The notes beneath the pieces are model-generated. The model was not told the origin of the DNA, ran no database searches, and saw only the letters and a list, made by a program, of their open reading frames with translations. 55,150 nucleotides of DNA, taken from contig DATGXG010000041.1 of NCBI GenBank assembly GCA_035299085.1, forward strand, positions 1 through 55,150, written 5' to 3'. The translations under genes and the position numbers were made by a program. Origin of the DNA: Bacteroidales bacterium (GTDB taxonomy: Bacteria > Bacteroidota > Bacteroidia > Bacteroidales > UBA10428). Positions 35,246-44,482 of this stretch are shown here, piece after piece. Positions within the stretch are counted from its first letter, which is position 1. The number at the start of each line of letters is the position of its first letter.

Positions 35246-37477
35246 ATGAAATACGTTTCTTTTTCAACTCTTGCTGCGATAGTTCTGATGTTCCTGGTTT
35301 CGCTAAATAGTTCAGGTCAACAGACAATTAAAATTATGGGACTTGGCGATTCCATGATTGAAGGATGGATGGATGGTGATGAAAACAAAGACGGTTCAAC
35401 AGAAACAGTCCAGGACAGTGCAAAAAGAAAAGGTTTCCGTTATGAATTGAAACAACTTTTAGAACAGGCTGGTTACAGTATTGATTATGTCGGTTCAAAA
35501 AGAACCGGCTTTTACTATTTTAGTGATTGCCAGAATGCCGGGATAAGCGGCACCAGGGACCAGTATCTTGAGCGCATGCTTATTGATGGCTGGGATGAGC
35601 GTTGGAGTAAGTGGGAAGTGAATCACAGACCTTACCTGGATGTTTTTAAACCGGATATCATTTTGCTCAATGTGGGTACTAACGATATCACTCATGAAGA
35701 TGGCATTAAAGAACCGGATGCTATAATAAATCAGCGTGTTTCAGCCATTCTTGACCAGATTGACCAATATGAAATTCGCTCAGGAAAAAATGTACCGGTT
35801 TTTCTGGCCCTGATTATTAACCGAAGGATGTTAATCGGGGGAGGATATCCGGATAATTATTACTATACCCATCAATGGAATCTTGCCATAAAAAATATGG
35901 CACAGCAACGTATTAGCAATGGAGATAATATAGTAATAGTGAACCTGGAGGAAGAAGCTGGTATAAATTATGGATATTCTGCCGGGGATATGTGCATCAC
36001 TGATCCCCAGGGTCTGCACCCCAGCGAAGCCGGGTATAACAAAATGGCAAACCTGTGGTACCAGAAATTCATGCAAAATTATAACCAGGCACCGGTTATT
36101 GCTCATATTCCCAACCTCAGTGCAAGTGAAGGCACTAATTTCAGTACCCTTTCACTGGATAATTATGTAAGCGATGTGGAAGATGCGGATCAGTATATTA
36201 CCTGGACCTATACACAGGTTGGCACAAGTAATTTAAATATAAGCGTTACCAACCGTGTTTTATCAGTTTCGGCTAAAAACGGCAACTGGAATGGATCTCA
36301 AACCGTAATTTTTAAGGCGACCGACAGGGGCCATAATCTGGCCGCTGCAAAATATGATCTTGACACGGTTGTTTTTACAGTGACCCCTTTTAATGACCCG
36401 CCGGTGATAACAGCACAAACCAGTCTGACCACTATTGAAGACACCCCCATAACCCTTAAATTATCTGATTTTACAATTTCGGATCCCGATAGTGATCCTT
36501 CGACATTCCAGTTGGTGATAAACTCCGGAAACCATTATACTTTCAGCGGTACAAGGATAACACCCGAATTAAATTACAACGGCCAGCTTACAGTTAATGT
36601 TTCAGTTAAAGACGCTACTGACACAGGCCCTGTATTTAATGCCCTGATCAATGTAACGGCGGTTAATGATCCTCCTGCATTCATAAGCCAGCCTGAAATC
36701 AGTATTAACGAGGATAACAATTACACAGTCGATTTACATATTCTTTCAATCAATGATCCGGATGACAATGTGGATAATTTGAGCCTCGTGTTGTTACCAG
36801 GATTGAATTATTCGATTGAAAATGAGAATACAATTTCACCTGACAGCAATTATTACGGAGACCTCTTTATTGAATCTTATCTCCAGGATCCGCAGGATGC
36901 TGCCAGCCAGGTTTTCTACCTGCATATTATTGTCAACCCGGTTAATGATGATCCTGTTTTCACTACCGAACCGATGGACAGTGCAATTGTATCAAAGCAG
37001 TATATATATGCCTTTCTGGCAACTGATCCCGATCAGGAAAATCTCACTTATTCGGTACCTGTGAAACCTGACTGGATGACGTTTTATCCGAACTCAAAGT
37101 TAATAGCCGGGATCCCTCCGGCGAATGCCAAATATCTGAATAACATTGCCATCGGCGTTTCCGACGGCCATAAAACAGTTTTGCAGACTTATATACTTCG
37201 TATTAAAGGCGTGATTGACCCGGTGTCGGAAACTTCTGAGGATAAATTAACTGTTTTCCCGAATCCTGCAAGTGATCATATCGAGATTCAAGGTCATTCA
37301 TTGACCGATGAAACTCTGTTCCTCCTTTACAGTATGGATGGAAACCTTATAATGCAGGAGCAATTGAGTAAGGGAAATTCAATTCTGTACTTTAAAAAGG
37401 AACTTACCCCCGGCATTTATTTCTATTCTATACGGAATAAGATAACTGTTTCAACAGGCAAGTTGTTAATAGAATAA
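35246..37477 (+). CDS. Secreted SGNH/GDSL hydrolase with cadherin-like repeats and T9SS sorting domain
   Basis: 743 residues. Signal peptide 1-25. Residues 28-275 are an SGNH hydrolase: GLGDSMIEG (S36), GTND at 144-147 and HPSEAGY with H258. The usual Asp three residues before that His is Q255 here; the nearest Asp is D253 (DPQGLHP), so the triad may be shifted. Four Ig/cadherin-like repeats follow (about 280-655) with the FNDPP/VNDPP/VNDDP linkers shared with the two upstream proteins, then a T9SS sorting domain (665-743, KLTVFPNPASDHIEI onward). An extracellular esterase acting on an acylated surface glycan is plausible given the two acyltransferase systems in the locus. Confidence 0.87.
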   Translation: MKYVSFSTLAAIVLMFLVSLNSSGQQTIKIMGLGDSMIEGWMDGDENKDGSTETVQDSAKRKGFRYELKQLLEQAGYSIDYVGSKRTGFYYFSDCQNAGISGTRDQYLERMLIDGWDERWSKWEVNHRPYLDVFKPDIILLNVGTNDITHEDGIKEPDAIINQRVSAILDQIDQYEIRSGKNVPVFLALIINRRMLIGGGYPDNYYYTHQWNLAIKNMAQQRISNGDNIVIVNLEEEAGINYGYSAGDMCITDPQGLHPSEAGYNKMANLWYQKFMQNYNQAPVIAHIPNLSASEGTNFSTLSLDNYVSDVEDADQYITWTYTQVGTSNLNISVTNRVLSVSAKNGNWNGSQTVIFKATDRGHNLAAAKYDLDTVVFTVTPFNDPPVITAQTSLTTIEDTPITLKLSDFTISDPDSDPSTFQLVINSGNHYTFSGTRITPELNYNGQLTVNVSVKDATDTGPVFNALINVTAVNDPPAFISQPEISINEDNNYTVDLHILSINDPDDNVDNLSLVLLPGLNYSIENENTISPDSNYYGDLFIESYLQDPQDAASQVFYLHIIVNPVNDDPVFTTEPMDSAIVSKQYIYAFLATDPDQENLTYSVPVKPDWMTFYPNSKLIAGIPPANAKYLNNIAIGVSDGHKTVLQTYILRIKGVIDPVSETSEDKLTVFPNPASDHIEIQGHSLTDETLFLLYSMDGNLIMQEQLSKGNSILYFKKELTPGIYFYSIRNKITVSTGKLLIE

Positions 37478-37501
37478 CTCATACTGAAAAATAAAATAGA
37501 A

Positions 37502-37509
37502 TAGATTTG
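37502..37509 (+). promoter_or_regulatory. Possible internal promoter (-7 box) before the assembly module
   Basis: TAGATTTG matches TAnnTTTG perfectly and is 20 bases before the ATG at 37530. A -33 TTTG at the right distance is not seen. Confidence 0.45.
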
Positions 37510-37529
37510 CATAAATCAATGCACCTAAG

Positions 37530-38729
37530 ATGTACAGAACCTTTAATAATTTTCTGATCAGTTTTGTTATTCTTTGCTCGACATCTTTTTATAATATAAT
37601 ATTCCTGAGTTCCACAGGCCATAAAATGGTCGATCTTGCCGGATTGGCACTCGTGATTGTTTTGCTTATCATACATGGTGTTTATGGCGATCCTTCGAAA
37701 ATAAAACGTCATTTCACTGTGTTTATAGGCCTCATTTTTTTGTCTTTGCTTACAAGCGTCCTTACTGCTGCTTATACACGTGAGCAAACCTTTGTGCAAT
37801 CATTATTTGCTGAAAGAGCTCTTTTCTATTACCTGTTTTACCTGCTTCTTCATCAGATGCGACCCAAAACATCGGATATTGAAAAAATCATTATCGTTTT
37901 CGGTATTCTTCATGGTCTTTTATTTTTAGCCCAATTTTTTGCTTACCCAAAGATACTGTTTGATACATTTATACTGATAGGCAGAGGTACCATCAGGATT
38001 TATCTTGCAGGTTCCGATTATCTTGCCATCTGCTTTTTCATGAGCGCTCTCGCTTTTTTAAGAACCAACAGGCCAAGATACCTGGTTTTCATGCTCCTTT
38101 CCTTTTCCGTTTTTATACTTCTCGGTGGACGTCAAACCATGGCCCTGATGTTATTTGTAATTTTGCTTGCCATCCTTTTCGGAAGGAAAGTAAGATCAAG
38201 AGTGGGCATTTTCATTATCGGAGGTGCAGGTGTGGTTCTTCTTTTCTTTCTATTTCAGCCCATTTTTCAGGGTATGCTGGAAGAAACCACAAGAAACCGG
38301 TCGCAGGGCGCAGACTATATTCGTTTCAGGGCAGCCAGGTACTTTCTGACTGATTTTTACAGTACAAAAGTTGCCTATATAACAGGTAACGGCGTGGCTT
38401 TCAGCAATACTCCCTATGGGAACCTTATTGAAAAAATCAAAATTGCCAATGCCTATTATCTCGGTGACATTGGAATTATCGGTTCATATGTACTTTTTGG
38501 CGTTTTCTTCCTGGCAGGGGTATTTGGGATTCTTTTTAAAGGTCTTACCTCAAAGCTGTCAGGCAACAAATTGTACATAAAATATGTTTTTATAGGGTTC
38601 ACACTTTCAATAATAACAGCCAGCGGGTTTGAAAAGGCTGATTTTATATGTGCCCTGTGCTGCCTGCTATACGTTATCGATATTGATCAATCAGCTCATA
38701 AAGATCAAATAGCCCTGCACAACCCATGA
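37530..38729 (+). CDS. O-antigen polymerase/ligase-like membrane protein (Wzy/WaaL type)
   Basis: 399 residues with ten to twelve hydrophobic segments and a larger extracytoplasmic loop around residues 250-300. The GGRQTMALMLF segment and the later loop containing TGNGVAFSNTPYGN are typical of the O-antigen_lig/Wzy fold. Sequence alone cannot separate polymerase from ligase. It heads a tightly packed plus-strand assembly module, its stop overlapping the next start (ATGA), and a flippase gene lies three genes downstream, so a Wzx/Wzy-dependent pathway is likely. Confidence 0.78.
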   Translation: MYRTFNNFLISFVILCSTSFYNIIFLSSTGHKMVDLAGLALVIVLLIIHGVYGDPSKIKRHFTVFIGLIFLSLLTSVLTAAYTREQTFVQSLFAERALFYYLFYLLLHQMRPKTSDIEKIIIVFGILHGLLFLAQFFAYPKILFDTFILIGRGTIRIYLAGSDYLAICFFMSALAFLRTNRPRYLVFMLLSFSVFILLGGRQTMALMLFVILLAILFGRKVRSRVGIFIIGGAGVVLLFFLFQPIFQGMLEETTRNRSQGADYIRFRAARYFLTDFYSTKVAYITGNGVAFSNTPYGNLIEKIKIANAYYLGDIGIIGSYVLFGVFFLAGVFGILFKGLTSKLSGNKLYIKYVFIGFTLSIITASGFEKADFICALCCLLYVIDIDQSAHKDQIALHNP

Positions 38730-39961
38730 ATCTCGCTTTAAACAAGATGATAAACGGATGGTTTGTTTTCTATGAAAGAATACTGGTTTGGTTTTTTTCA
38801 ACCTTTCCCGGAAAACTAATACACCGGATAATTAAAAATACGAAACTCTATGGCGCTATCAAAGCCAATGACCGGGTTTCGTCGCTTGATGTGTTTCGTG
38901 CCATCGCGATTATCGGTGTAGTCATCTATCATTTTCACCACAAACTTAAATTTGGGAATCTTGGAGTTGACCTGTTTTTTGTCATCTCCGGATTACTTGT
39001 CGGAGGATTATTGACAAGGGATTTTGAAAGAGACCAGCGGATCAATGTGCCTAAATTTCTTCTGCAGCGTGGTTTCAAAATATGGCCTTCCTACTATTTT
39101 TTTCTGATCTTCGGTTCGTTAATTGCCTTTGTTCTTTACAGGATTTCACATCCCGATTTTCTGATTCCATTATCTGACATTAAAAAATATATTTTCTTTT
39201 TCCAGAATTACGATGAATATCCTGTGCACTGGGTATTTGATCATATCTGGTCACTTTGTGTGGAAGAACACTTTTATATTATGCTGCCGCTTGTTTTTGT
39301 CTCAATTCAGCTTTTTTCACCTAAACGAAATAAACGGAAAGCGTTATACGGTGCGGTCATTTTCGCCATTCTTTTTGGTATTGTTGCAAAGTATGTATCC
39401 TTTTATTATACCAAAAGCGGCGATACATATACCGGGACTCATAACCGGATAGACGCACTGGCCTGGGGAGTACTATTAAATCTTGTGATTACGGGATTCG
39501 GAAAAAGGTTGAAAGAAATAAAATGGATGCCCTTATTATCACTTCTTGGAATCATATTGTTTTCAGTTGCCATTTATATAAATCTCAACACTGCTGACCT
39601 TGTATATAAACGGATCGTCTTGCAATCATTGACGCCGGTATGCTTTTTTATGATCATCCTTGGAGCCTATTATCTCGATTTCAGCAGATTTTATATTTTA
39701 CGTTCAATAGGATATTACAGCTATAATTGGTATTTATGGCATCCGATGTTTGTGTGGGTAATAACTGATATAATGGGTCCGGGAAGATTAGGCCTGGCAG
39801 TTTATACAGTGATTTCTTTGTCAATGGCCATACTGGCCACTATGTTTGTTGAAGAGCCATTTCTTGAACTCAGAAAGAAAGTGATACCAAAGATTTTTAA
39901 GAAAAATATAAAAATACAGACTTCCGATAGGGTTATTCCTTACATAAAAAACAATTTATGA
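38726..39961 (+). CDS. Acyltransferase-3 family membrane O-acyltransferase (OafA-like)
   Basis: 411 residues with about ten membrane segments. The family motif is clear: SSLDVFRAIAIIGVVIYHFHH near residues 52-72, which includes the conserved R and H, then FGNLGVDLFFVISGLLVGG. The WSLCVEEHFY motif follows near 175. Such enzymes O-acetylate or otherwise acylate lipid-linked sugars or O-antigens at the inner membrane. This is a second acylation activity beside the MBOAT pair. It overlaps both neighbours by four bases. Confidence 0.92.
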   Translation: MNLALNKMINGWFVFYERILVWFFSTFPGKLIHRIIKNTKLYGAIKANDRVSSLDVFRAIAIIGVVIYHFHHKLKFGNLGVDLFFVISGLLVGGLLTRDFERDQRINVPKFLLQRGFKIWPSYYFFLIFGSLIAFVLYRISHPDFLIPLSDIKKYIFFFQNYDEYPVHWVFDHIWSLCVEEHFYIMLPLVFVSIQLFSPKRNKRKALYGAVIFAILFGIVAKYVSFYYTKSGDTYTGTHNRIDALAWGVLLNLVITGFGKRLKEIKWMPLLSLLGIILFSVAIYINLNTADLVYKRIVLQSLTPVCFFMIILGAYYLDFSRFYILRSIGYYSYNWYLWHPMFVWVITDIMGPGRLGLAVYTVISLSMAILATMFVEEPFLELRKKVIPKIFKKNIKIQTSDRVIPYIKNNL

Positions 39962-40920
39962 TGATGCACGATTCTTCACCCCTTGTTTCTATTGGTGTTC
40001 CTGTATATAACGGTGAAAAATACCTTTCTGAGTGCCTTGCCAGTATTCTGGCCCAGACCTACGCAAACTGGGAATGTTTTGTAATCAATAACCAAAGCAC
40101 TGACAGGACACCTGAAATTGCCGAAGAATATTCAAGGAAGGATCCTCGTCTTAAAGTGGTCACCAATCCTGAATTTGTGGATATGACCACTAATTTCAAC
40201 AATACAATTAAACCGATTAATGATTCAAGCAAATACTTTAAGGTAGTTTGCGCTGACGATTGGTTATTTCCGGAATATCTTGAAAAAACGGTAGCCTTGA
40301 TGGAAAAAAATCCCGGTGCCGGGTTTTGTTCCTCCTACCGCATTGATGGCCGTAAAGTAAGCTGCCAGGGATTGAATATTATGGACGGATCCCTGTTTAA
40401 CGGTAAGGATATACTGAGGCTGCAACTTATGGACACTATTGATATAACAGGATCTGAGACAACAGTTCTCTACCGCATGGAAGCACTGAAAAGGATATCG
40501 ACATTTCCTGTAATTTACAGTTACAGCAGCTACCATTTCGACACTACGCTTGCCTTTGAACTGTTAAGTATGTATGATGTGGCTTTTGTTTTCCAGGTGC
40601 TGAGTTTTACAAGGAGGCATGAAGAAACCTACACAAGCAAGTATGTCGACAGGTTCAGAACATCTTTGAATTTCAGGGAGCAGGAACTGCACCGTTACCG
40701 TTCTGAAATACCCGGTATTGAAAAAGAATACAAAACAATAAGGGCATATTACGGTCTGTATCTGTTGAAATGCAAATTAAAAGGTGACACAAAGAGTCTT
40801 GACTGGCATGATAAGCACCTTCATAAGGACAGAAGATTCACAATGTCCGAATATGTCAGGTGTCTTTGGTATGTTCTTATTTTCAAGATAAACTACAAAC
40901 TTAAAGGTAAAAAAGCATGA
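39958..40920 (+). CDS. Family 2 glycosyltransferase
   Basis: 320 residues. The GT-A fold opening VSIGVPVYNGEKYLSECLASI leads to QTYANWECFVINNQSTDRTPEIA, with VCADDWLFPEYLEK in place of the usual DxD segment. It ends with a basic, amphipathic tail. Donor and acceptor sugars cannot be predicted. Three consecutive ATG codons (39958, 39961, 39964) are possible starts; the first overlaps the acyltransferase stop. Confidence 0.9.
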   Translation: MMMHDSSPLVSIGVPVYNGEKYLSECLASILAQTYANWECFVINNQSTDRTPEIAEEYSRKDPRLKVVTNPEFVDMTTNFNNTIKPINDSSKYFKVVCADDWLFPEYLEKTVALMEKNPGAGFCSSYRIDGRKVSCQGLNIMDGSLFNGKDILRLQLMDTIDITGSETTVLYRMEALKRISTFPVIYSYSSYHFDTTLAFELLSMYDVAFVFQVLSFTRRHEETYTSKYVDRFRTSLNFREQELHRYRSEIPGIEKEYKTIRAYYGLYLLKCKLKGDTKSLDWHDKHLHKDRRFTMSEYVRCLWYVLIFKINYKLKGKKA

Positions 40921-42341
40921 GTTTTCGTAAAAGCCTGTTTAAAAATATAATCGTACTGGGAGGATTCAGTTATACGACACAAATTCTGAGTTTTCTTTCC
41001 AGTATTGTACTGTCAAGGCTTTTACTACCCAAAGAATATGGATTTGTAGCACTGATCACAGTGTTCACCGGTTTTATCAATCAATTTTCCGACGCCGGGT
41101 TGTCCTACCTGATTATCCGCAGTGATTATAACAGACTTTTTCATTCAGCCATTCATTTCCTTTCGGTTATGATAGGTGTAATACTGGCTGTAATTGTCGT
41201 TTTGCTGGCCTACCCCATTGCTCTGTTTTACAATAACCCCGCACTTGTTCTGCCAACAATCATCATGTCATCGAGCTTCATTCTGCGCTCCTTTACCATG
41301 GTGCCATTCGGAATTTTGTCGAAAGATCTTAAATTTCAGAAGCTTGGTATCATTGAACTGGTATGCACCGGAACTGAAATTTTAATAATGATGGTTTTTG
41401 CTTACCTGGGATTCTCTTACTGGTCACTGATTCTACCCAGTATTGCAGGCAATATTCTCAGGATTATCATGTATCACAGGGCTGCCAATATCCGTTTCAG
41501 ATGGTTAAAACGGAAGTTCATTGTTGTTGGTTTCAGAAAGGCAAAAGGGATCATAGGAAATCTTACCGGTTTTAACCTGTTGAATTACTGGGCACGAAAT
41601 TCGGATAACCTTATAATCGGTAAGGTCTTCGGTACTGCAAGTCTTGGAATATACGACAGGGCATATAAATTATTAAACCTTGCATTGAATGTTATGAGCA
41701 GCCTTTTCGGAAAAGTACTTTATCCGAGCCTGAAAGACCTCCAGTCGCAGGGTGGCGATGTGAATAAAGAATATTTGAACACGTTGGGAATTGTAAGTTT
41801 ACTTAATTTTCCGGTGAGCATTCTTCTCATCTTTTTTGCCAAACCGCTTGTTCTGATCCTGTGGTCTGAAAATTGGATCCAGGTGGCCGATCTTCTCCCC
41901 TACATAGGAATACTCATACTTTCACAAACCCTCAATTCCACCACCGGAAATATATTTATCCTGAAAGGTCGGGAAAGAATACTGATGCTCCTGGGTATTC
42001 CCACCAATATTATAATTATTCTTTCAATTGGGGCCGGGGCCTTTATATCAATGATTCATGTACTGAGATTTTATTCGCTCGCCTTCATTCTTTTTGATAT
42101 ACCGCTGGTGATGTATTACGGTTTCAAAAAATCATTCGGATATACAATGCCAGTAATACTGCGGTTCTGGGTCCCTAAAGTCATTCTTTCCGGTCTTATG
42201 GTGGTATCTGTCTGGATTAATCTTAAAGAATTAACTGTAATTCTGGCTGTTCTGTATTTTCTCCATTTAGTTTTCGATCAGAGAGAAGATATTCTAAACG
42301 TTTTTAAATTTTTACGTAAAAGAATGGCATCACATGAATAA
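40917..42341 (+). CDS. Oligosaccharide flippase, Wzx/PST family (MOP superfamily)
   Basis: 474 residues with twelve to fourteen hydrophobic segments. The N-terminal GGFSYTTQILSFLSSIVLSRL followed by LLPKEYGFVALITVFTGFINQF is typical of polysaccharide_synt/Wzx proteins, as is YWARNSDNLIIGKVFG in the middle. It should flip undecaprenyl-linked repeat units to the periplasm for the Wzy-like protein three genes upstream. ATGA overlap with the preceding glycosyltransferase. Confidence 0.9.
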   Translation: MSFRKSLFKNIIVLGGFSYTTQILSFLSSIVLSRLLLPKEYGFVALITVFTGFINQFSDAGLSYLIIRSDYNRLFHSAIHFLSVMIGVILAVIVVLLAYPIALFYNNPALVLPTIIMSSSFILRSFTMVPFGILSKDLKFQKLGIIELVCTGTEILIMMVFAYLGFSYWSLILPSIAGNILRIIMYHRAANIRFRWLKRKFIVVGFRKAKGIIGNLTGFNLLNYWARNSDNLIIGKVFGTASLGIYDRAYKLLNLALNVMSSLFGKVLYPSLKDLQSQGGDVNKEYLNTLGIVSLLNFPVSILLIFFAKPLVLILWSENWIQVADLLPYIGILILSQTLNSTTGNIFILKGRERILMLLGIPTNIIIILSIGAGAFISMIHVLRFYSLAFILFDIPLVMYYGFKKSFGYTMPVILRFWVPKVILSGLMVVSVWINLKELTVILAVLYFLHLVFDQREDILNVFKFLRKRMASHE

Positions 42342-42364
42342 CCGATTTCTATTCTACAAGTAAA

Positions 42365-43528
42365 ATGAAGTATAATCCTGTCATTGTTGTTGTTGCTTTT
42401 AACAGGCCCCGCTCGCTTGAAAGGGTGCTGTATTCCCTTTCAAGGGCAAAGAATATTGAGAATGCAAAGCTTATAATAAGTATTGATAATAAAGCCCCTG
42501 AAAATTATCCTGTGAAGGAAATCGCTGAAAAGTTCAACTGGTCTTTCGGTGAAAAACAGGTGGTTTATCAGCCAAACAGGTTGGGGTTAAAAAAGCATAT
42601 TCTCACCTGTGGAAGTCTTTCCATGCAGTATGGTTCTGTAATCATTCTTGAAGATGATCTTTTTGTGTCGCCGTATTTTTATGAATACGCTCAGAAAGCC
42701 CTGGAATATTATGAAAATGATGATCAGATAGGTGGTATTTCACTGTATAATCATACTTATGAAGACATCAATGATATAACCTTCCAGCCTCTTGAGGACG
42801 AGTCTGATGTATATTTCATGCAATTCCCATCATCACTGGGACAAGCTTGGACTAAAAAACACTGGGAAAATTTCAGTACCTGGTTTGAAAATCATCCTGA
42901 TATTTCCAATATACCCATTCACAGGGATATTATCAATTGGCCGGAAACTTCATGGAAAAAGTATTTCACAGCCTTTCTTGCTGACACAAACCGGTATTTT
43001 AGTTTCCCGAGGCGTTCCCTTACATCCAATTTTAATGACCAGGGAACTCATAAACTTGATGCATCAAACTTCGTTGGCCAGGCCCCGCTTAGGCTTGAAG
43101 GAGAGCCTTATCGGTTTAAGCCATTACGTGACTCTTTTTGCGTATATGATTCGTATTTCGAATTGCTACCTGAAAAGTTGAAAATCCTGGTTCCTGAACT
43201 GAGTAATTATGATTTTGCCGTGGATTTATATGGTGAAAAGGATATGTTAAAAGTTACGGCTCCCTATGTGATTACTTCGAAACCGACAAAGAACAAATTG
43301 CAGACTTTTCAACGAGCACTTAAGCCCCATGAGATGAACCTGATTTTCAATCTTAAGGGTGATGACATTTCATTTGCCCGCAAGGAGGATATCGTTGATT
43401 TCGGATGTGCCTACAAAAAGGAACTGAATGATTTCTTCTATTTTTATACTTACAGGATCCCCGGTAAAAAAGCATTTATTTATAATTACCTGAAAAAGAA
43501 AAAACTGATATCCAAAATATTAAAATAA
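42365..43528 (+). CDS. GT-A type glycosyltransferase, resembling the GT13/GnT-I fold
   Basis: 387 residues. It starts with PVIVVVAFNRPRSLERVLYSL and carries ILEDDLFVSPYFYEYAQKAL near residues 96-115; EDD followed by such a helix is the metal-binding arrangement of N-acetylglucosaminyltransferase I-like enzymes. The C-terminal 150 residues are not recognised. The bacterial representatives are usually annotated simply as glycosyltransferases in polysaccharide loci. Donor unknown. Confidence 0.78.
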   Translation: MKYNPVIVVVAFNRPRSLERVLYSLSRAKNIENAKLIISIDNKAPENYPVKEIAEKFNWSFGEKQVVYQPNRLGLKKHILTCGSLSMQYGSVIILEDDLFVSPYFYEYAQKALEYYENDDQIGGISLYNHTYEDINDITFQPLEDESDVYFMQFPSSLGQAWTKKHWENFSTWFENHPDISNIPIHRDIINWPETSWKKYFTAFLADTNRYFSFPRRSLTSNFNDQGTHKLDASNFVGQAPLRLEGEPYRFKPLRDSFCVYDSYFELLPEKLKILVPELSNYDFAVDLYGEKDMLKVTAPYVITSKPTKNKLQTFQRALKPHEMNLIFNLKGDDISFARKEDIVDFGCAYKKELNDFFYFYTYRIPGKKAFIYNYLKKKKLISKILK

Positions 43529-43547
43529 GCATCTAAAACTATTGTAC

Positions 43548-44468
43548 ATGACAAGCATTGGATTTGTTATTCCGGTTCATAACCGGCTTCCGTATACACA
43601 GGAATGCCTTGGAATACTGAATGAACAGAAAGGTACTTCATTATTTACAAAAAATAAGATACATATCATTGTAACGGACGACGGATCTACTGATGGTACC
43701 GGTGAATGGATCAACAAGAATTACCCTGAAGTCATAGTTCTGAAAGGAAACGGAAACCTGTGGTACAGCGGAAGTATGAACGTGGGTATGAGATATGCCT
43801 TTGAATCCCTGAACTGTGATTATATTATGGTTTGGGAGAATGACATATACCCGGTAAATAATTATTTTGAAAACCTTCAGAAAATAATTGAAACCTGGGA
43901 CGGTAAAACGGTCATATGTTCAAAACTCTATTATAAAATTCGGCCTGAAGTGATATTCGGAATTGGGGGAACCTATAATTCAAAAACCGGTGCCAGGAGC
44001 CTGATTGGCAGGCAGGAAACCGATGGGCCACAGTATAACAAAATTATTGAAGTCGACTGGTTCCTGGGCCAGGGAGTGCTTATCCATCGTGATATTGTAA
44101 AAGTTGTGGGGTACTTCGATGACGTACGTTTTCCACAATACCATGCCGATATTGACTATGGCGTAAGAATGAAGGAGGCTGGATTTCATAACCTGGTTTA
44201 CCCTGACCTGCAACTGTTGAATGATACAGCCACAACAGGAATCAGTCATATTAAAAACAAAAGTTTCGCTCAGTTTTTCGACAGCCTCGTTTCAATAAAA
44301 TCAAATACCAATATCCGCAAGGATATTCAGTTCCACAGAAAGCATGCTACAAGTGTTACTGCCTGGAAATATATTTTAATGAAATACGGTGTGTATACGG
44401 CCAGCTTTTTAAAATGGAAAATCCTTGGTTGGTTCGGTATTCACAGGAAAAGTGATGAATTATATTGA
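43548..44468 (+). CDS. Family 2 glycosyltransferase, rhamnosyltransferase-like
   Basis: 306 residues from the ATG at 43548; a TTG two codons earlier is less likely. The N-terminal GFVIPVHNRLPYTQECLGIL and VTDDGSTDGTGEWI are GT2 motifs; GNGNLWYSGSMNVGMRYAF and the WENDIYPVNNYFE segment (DxD equivalent) follow, as in WbbL-like rhamnosyl- and related transferases. FLGQGVLIHRDIVKVVGYFD is the acceptor-side motif. It is part of the same plus-strand run. Confidence 0.88.
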   Translation: MTSIGFVIPVHNRLPYTQECLGILNEQKGTSLFTKNKIHIIVTDDGSTDGTGEWINKNYPEVIVLKGNGNLWYSGSMNVGMRYAFESLNCDYIMVWENDIYPVNNYFENLQKIIETWDGKTVICSKLYYKIRPEVIFGIGGTYNSKTGARSLIGRQETDGPQYNKIIEVDWFLGQGVLIHRDIVKVVGYFDDVRFPQYHADIDYGVRMKEAGFHNLVYPDLQLLNDTATTGISHIKNKSFAQFFDSLVSIKSNTNIRKDIQFHRKHATSVTAWKYILMKYGVYTASFLKWKILGWFGIHRKSDELY

Positions 44469-44482
44469 TTAGGTAATTTTTC

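Noticed and set aside
28840..37477. Regular repeats that could look like a CRISPR array or tandem DNA repeats
   Set aside because: The periodicity is at protein level (cadherin-like domains of about 90 residues); there are no short identical direct repeats with spacers.
37479..37799. Minus-strand frame overlapping the start of the Wzy/WaaL-like gene
   Set aside because: It covers the promoter and first membrane helices of a recognisable membrane protein and has no motif of its own.
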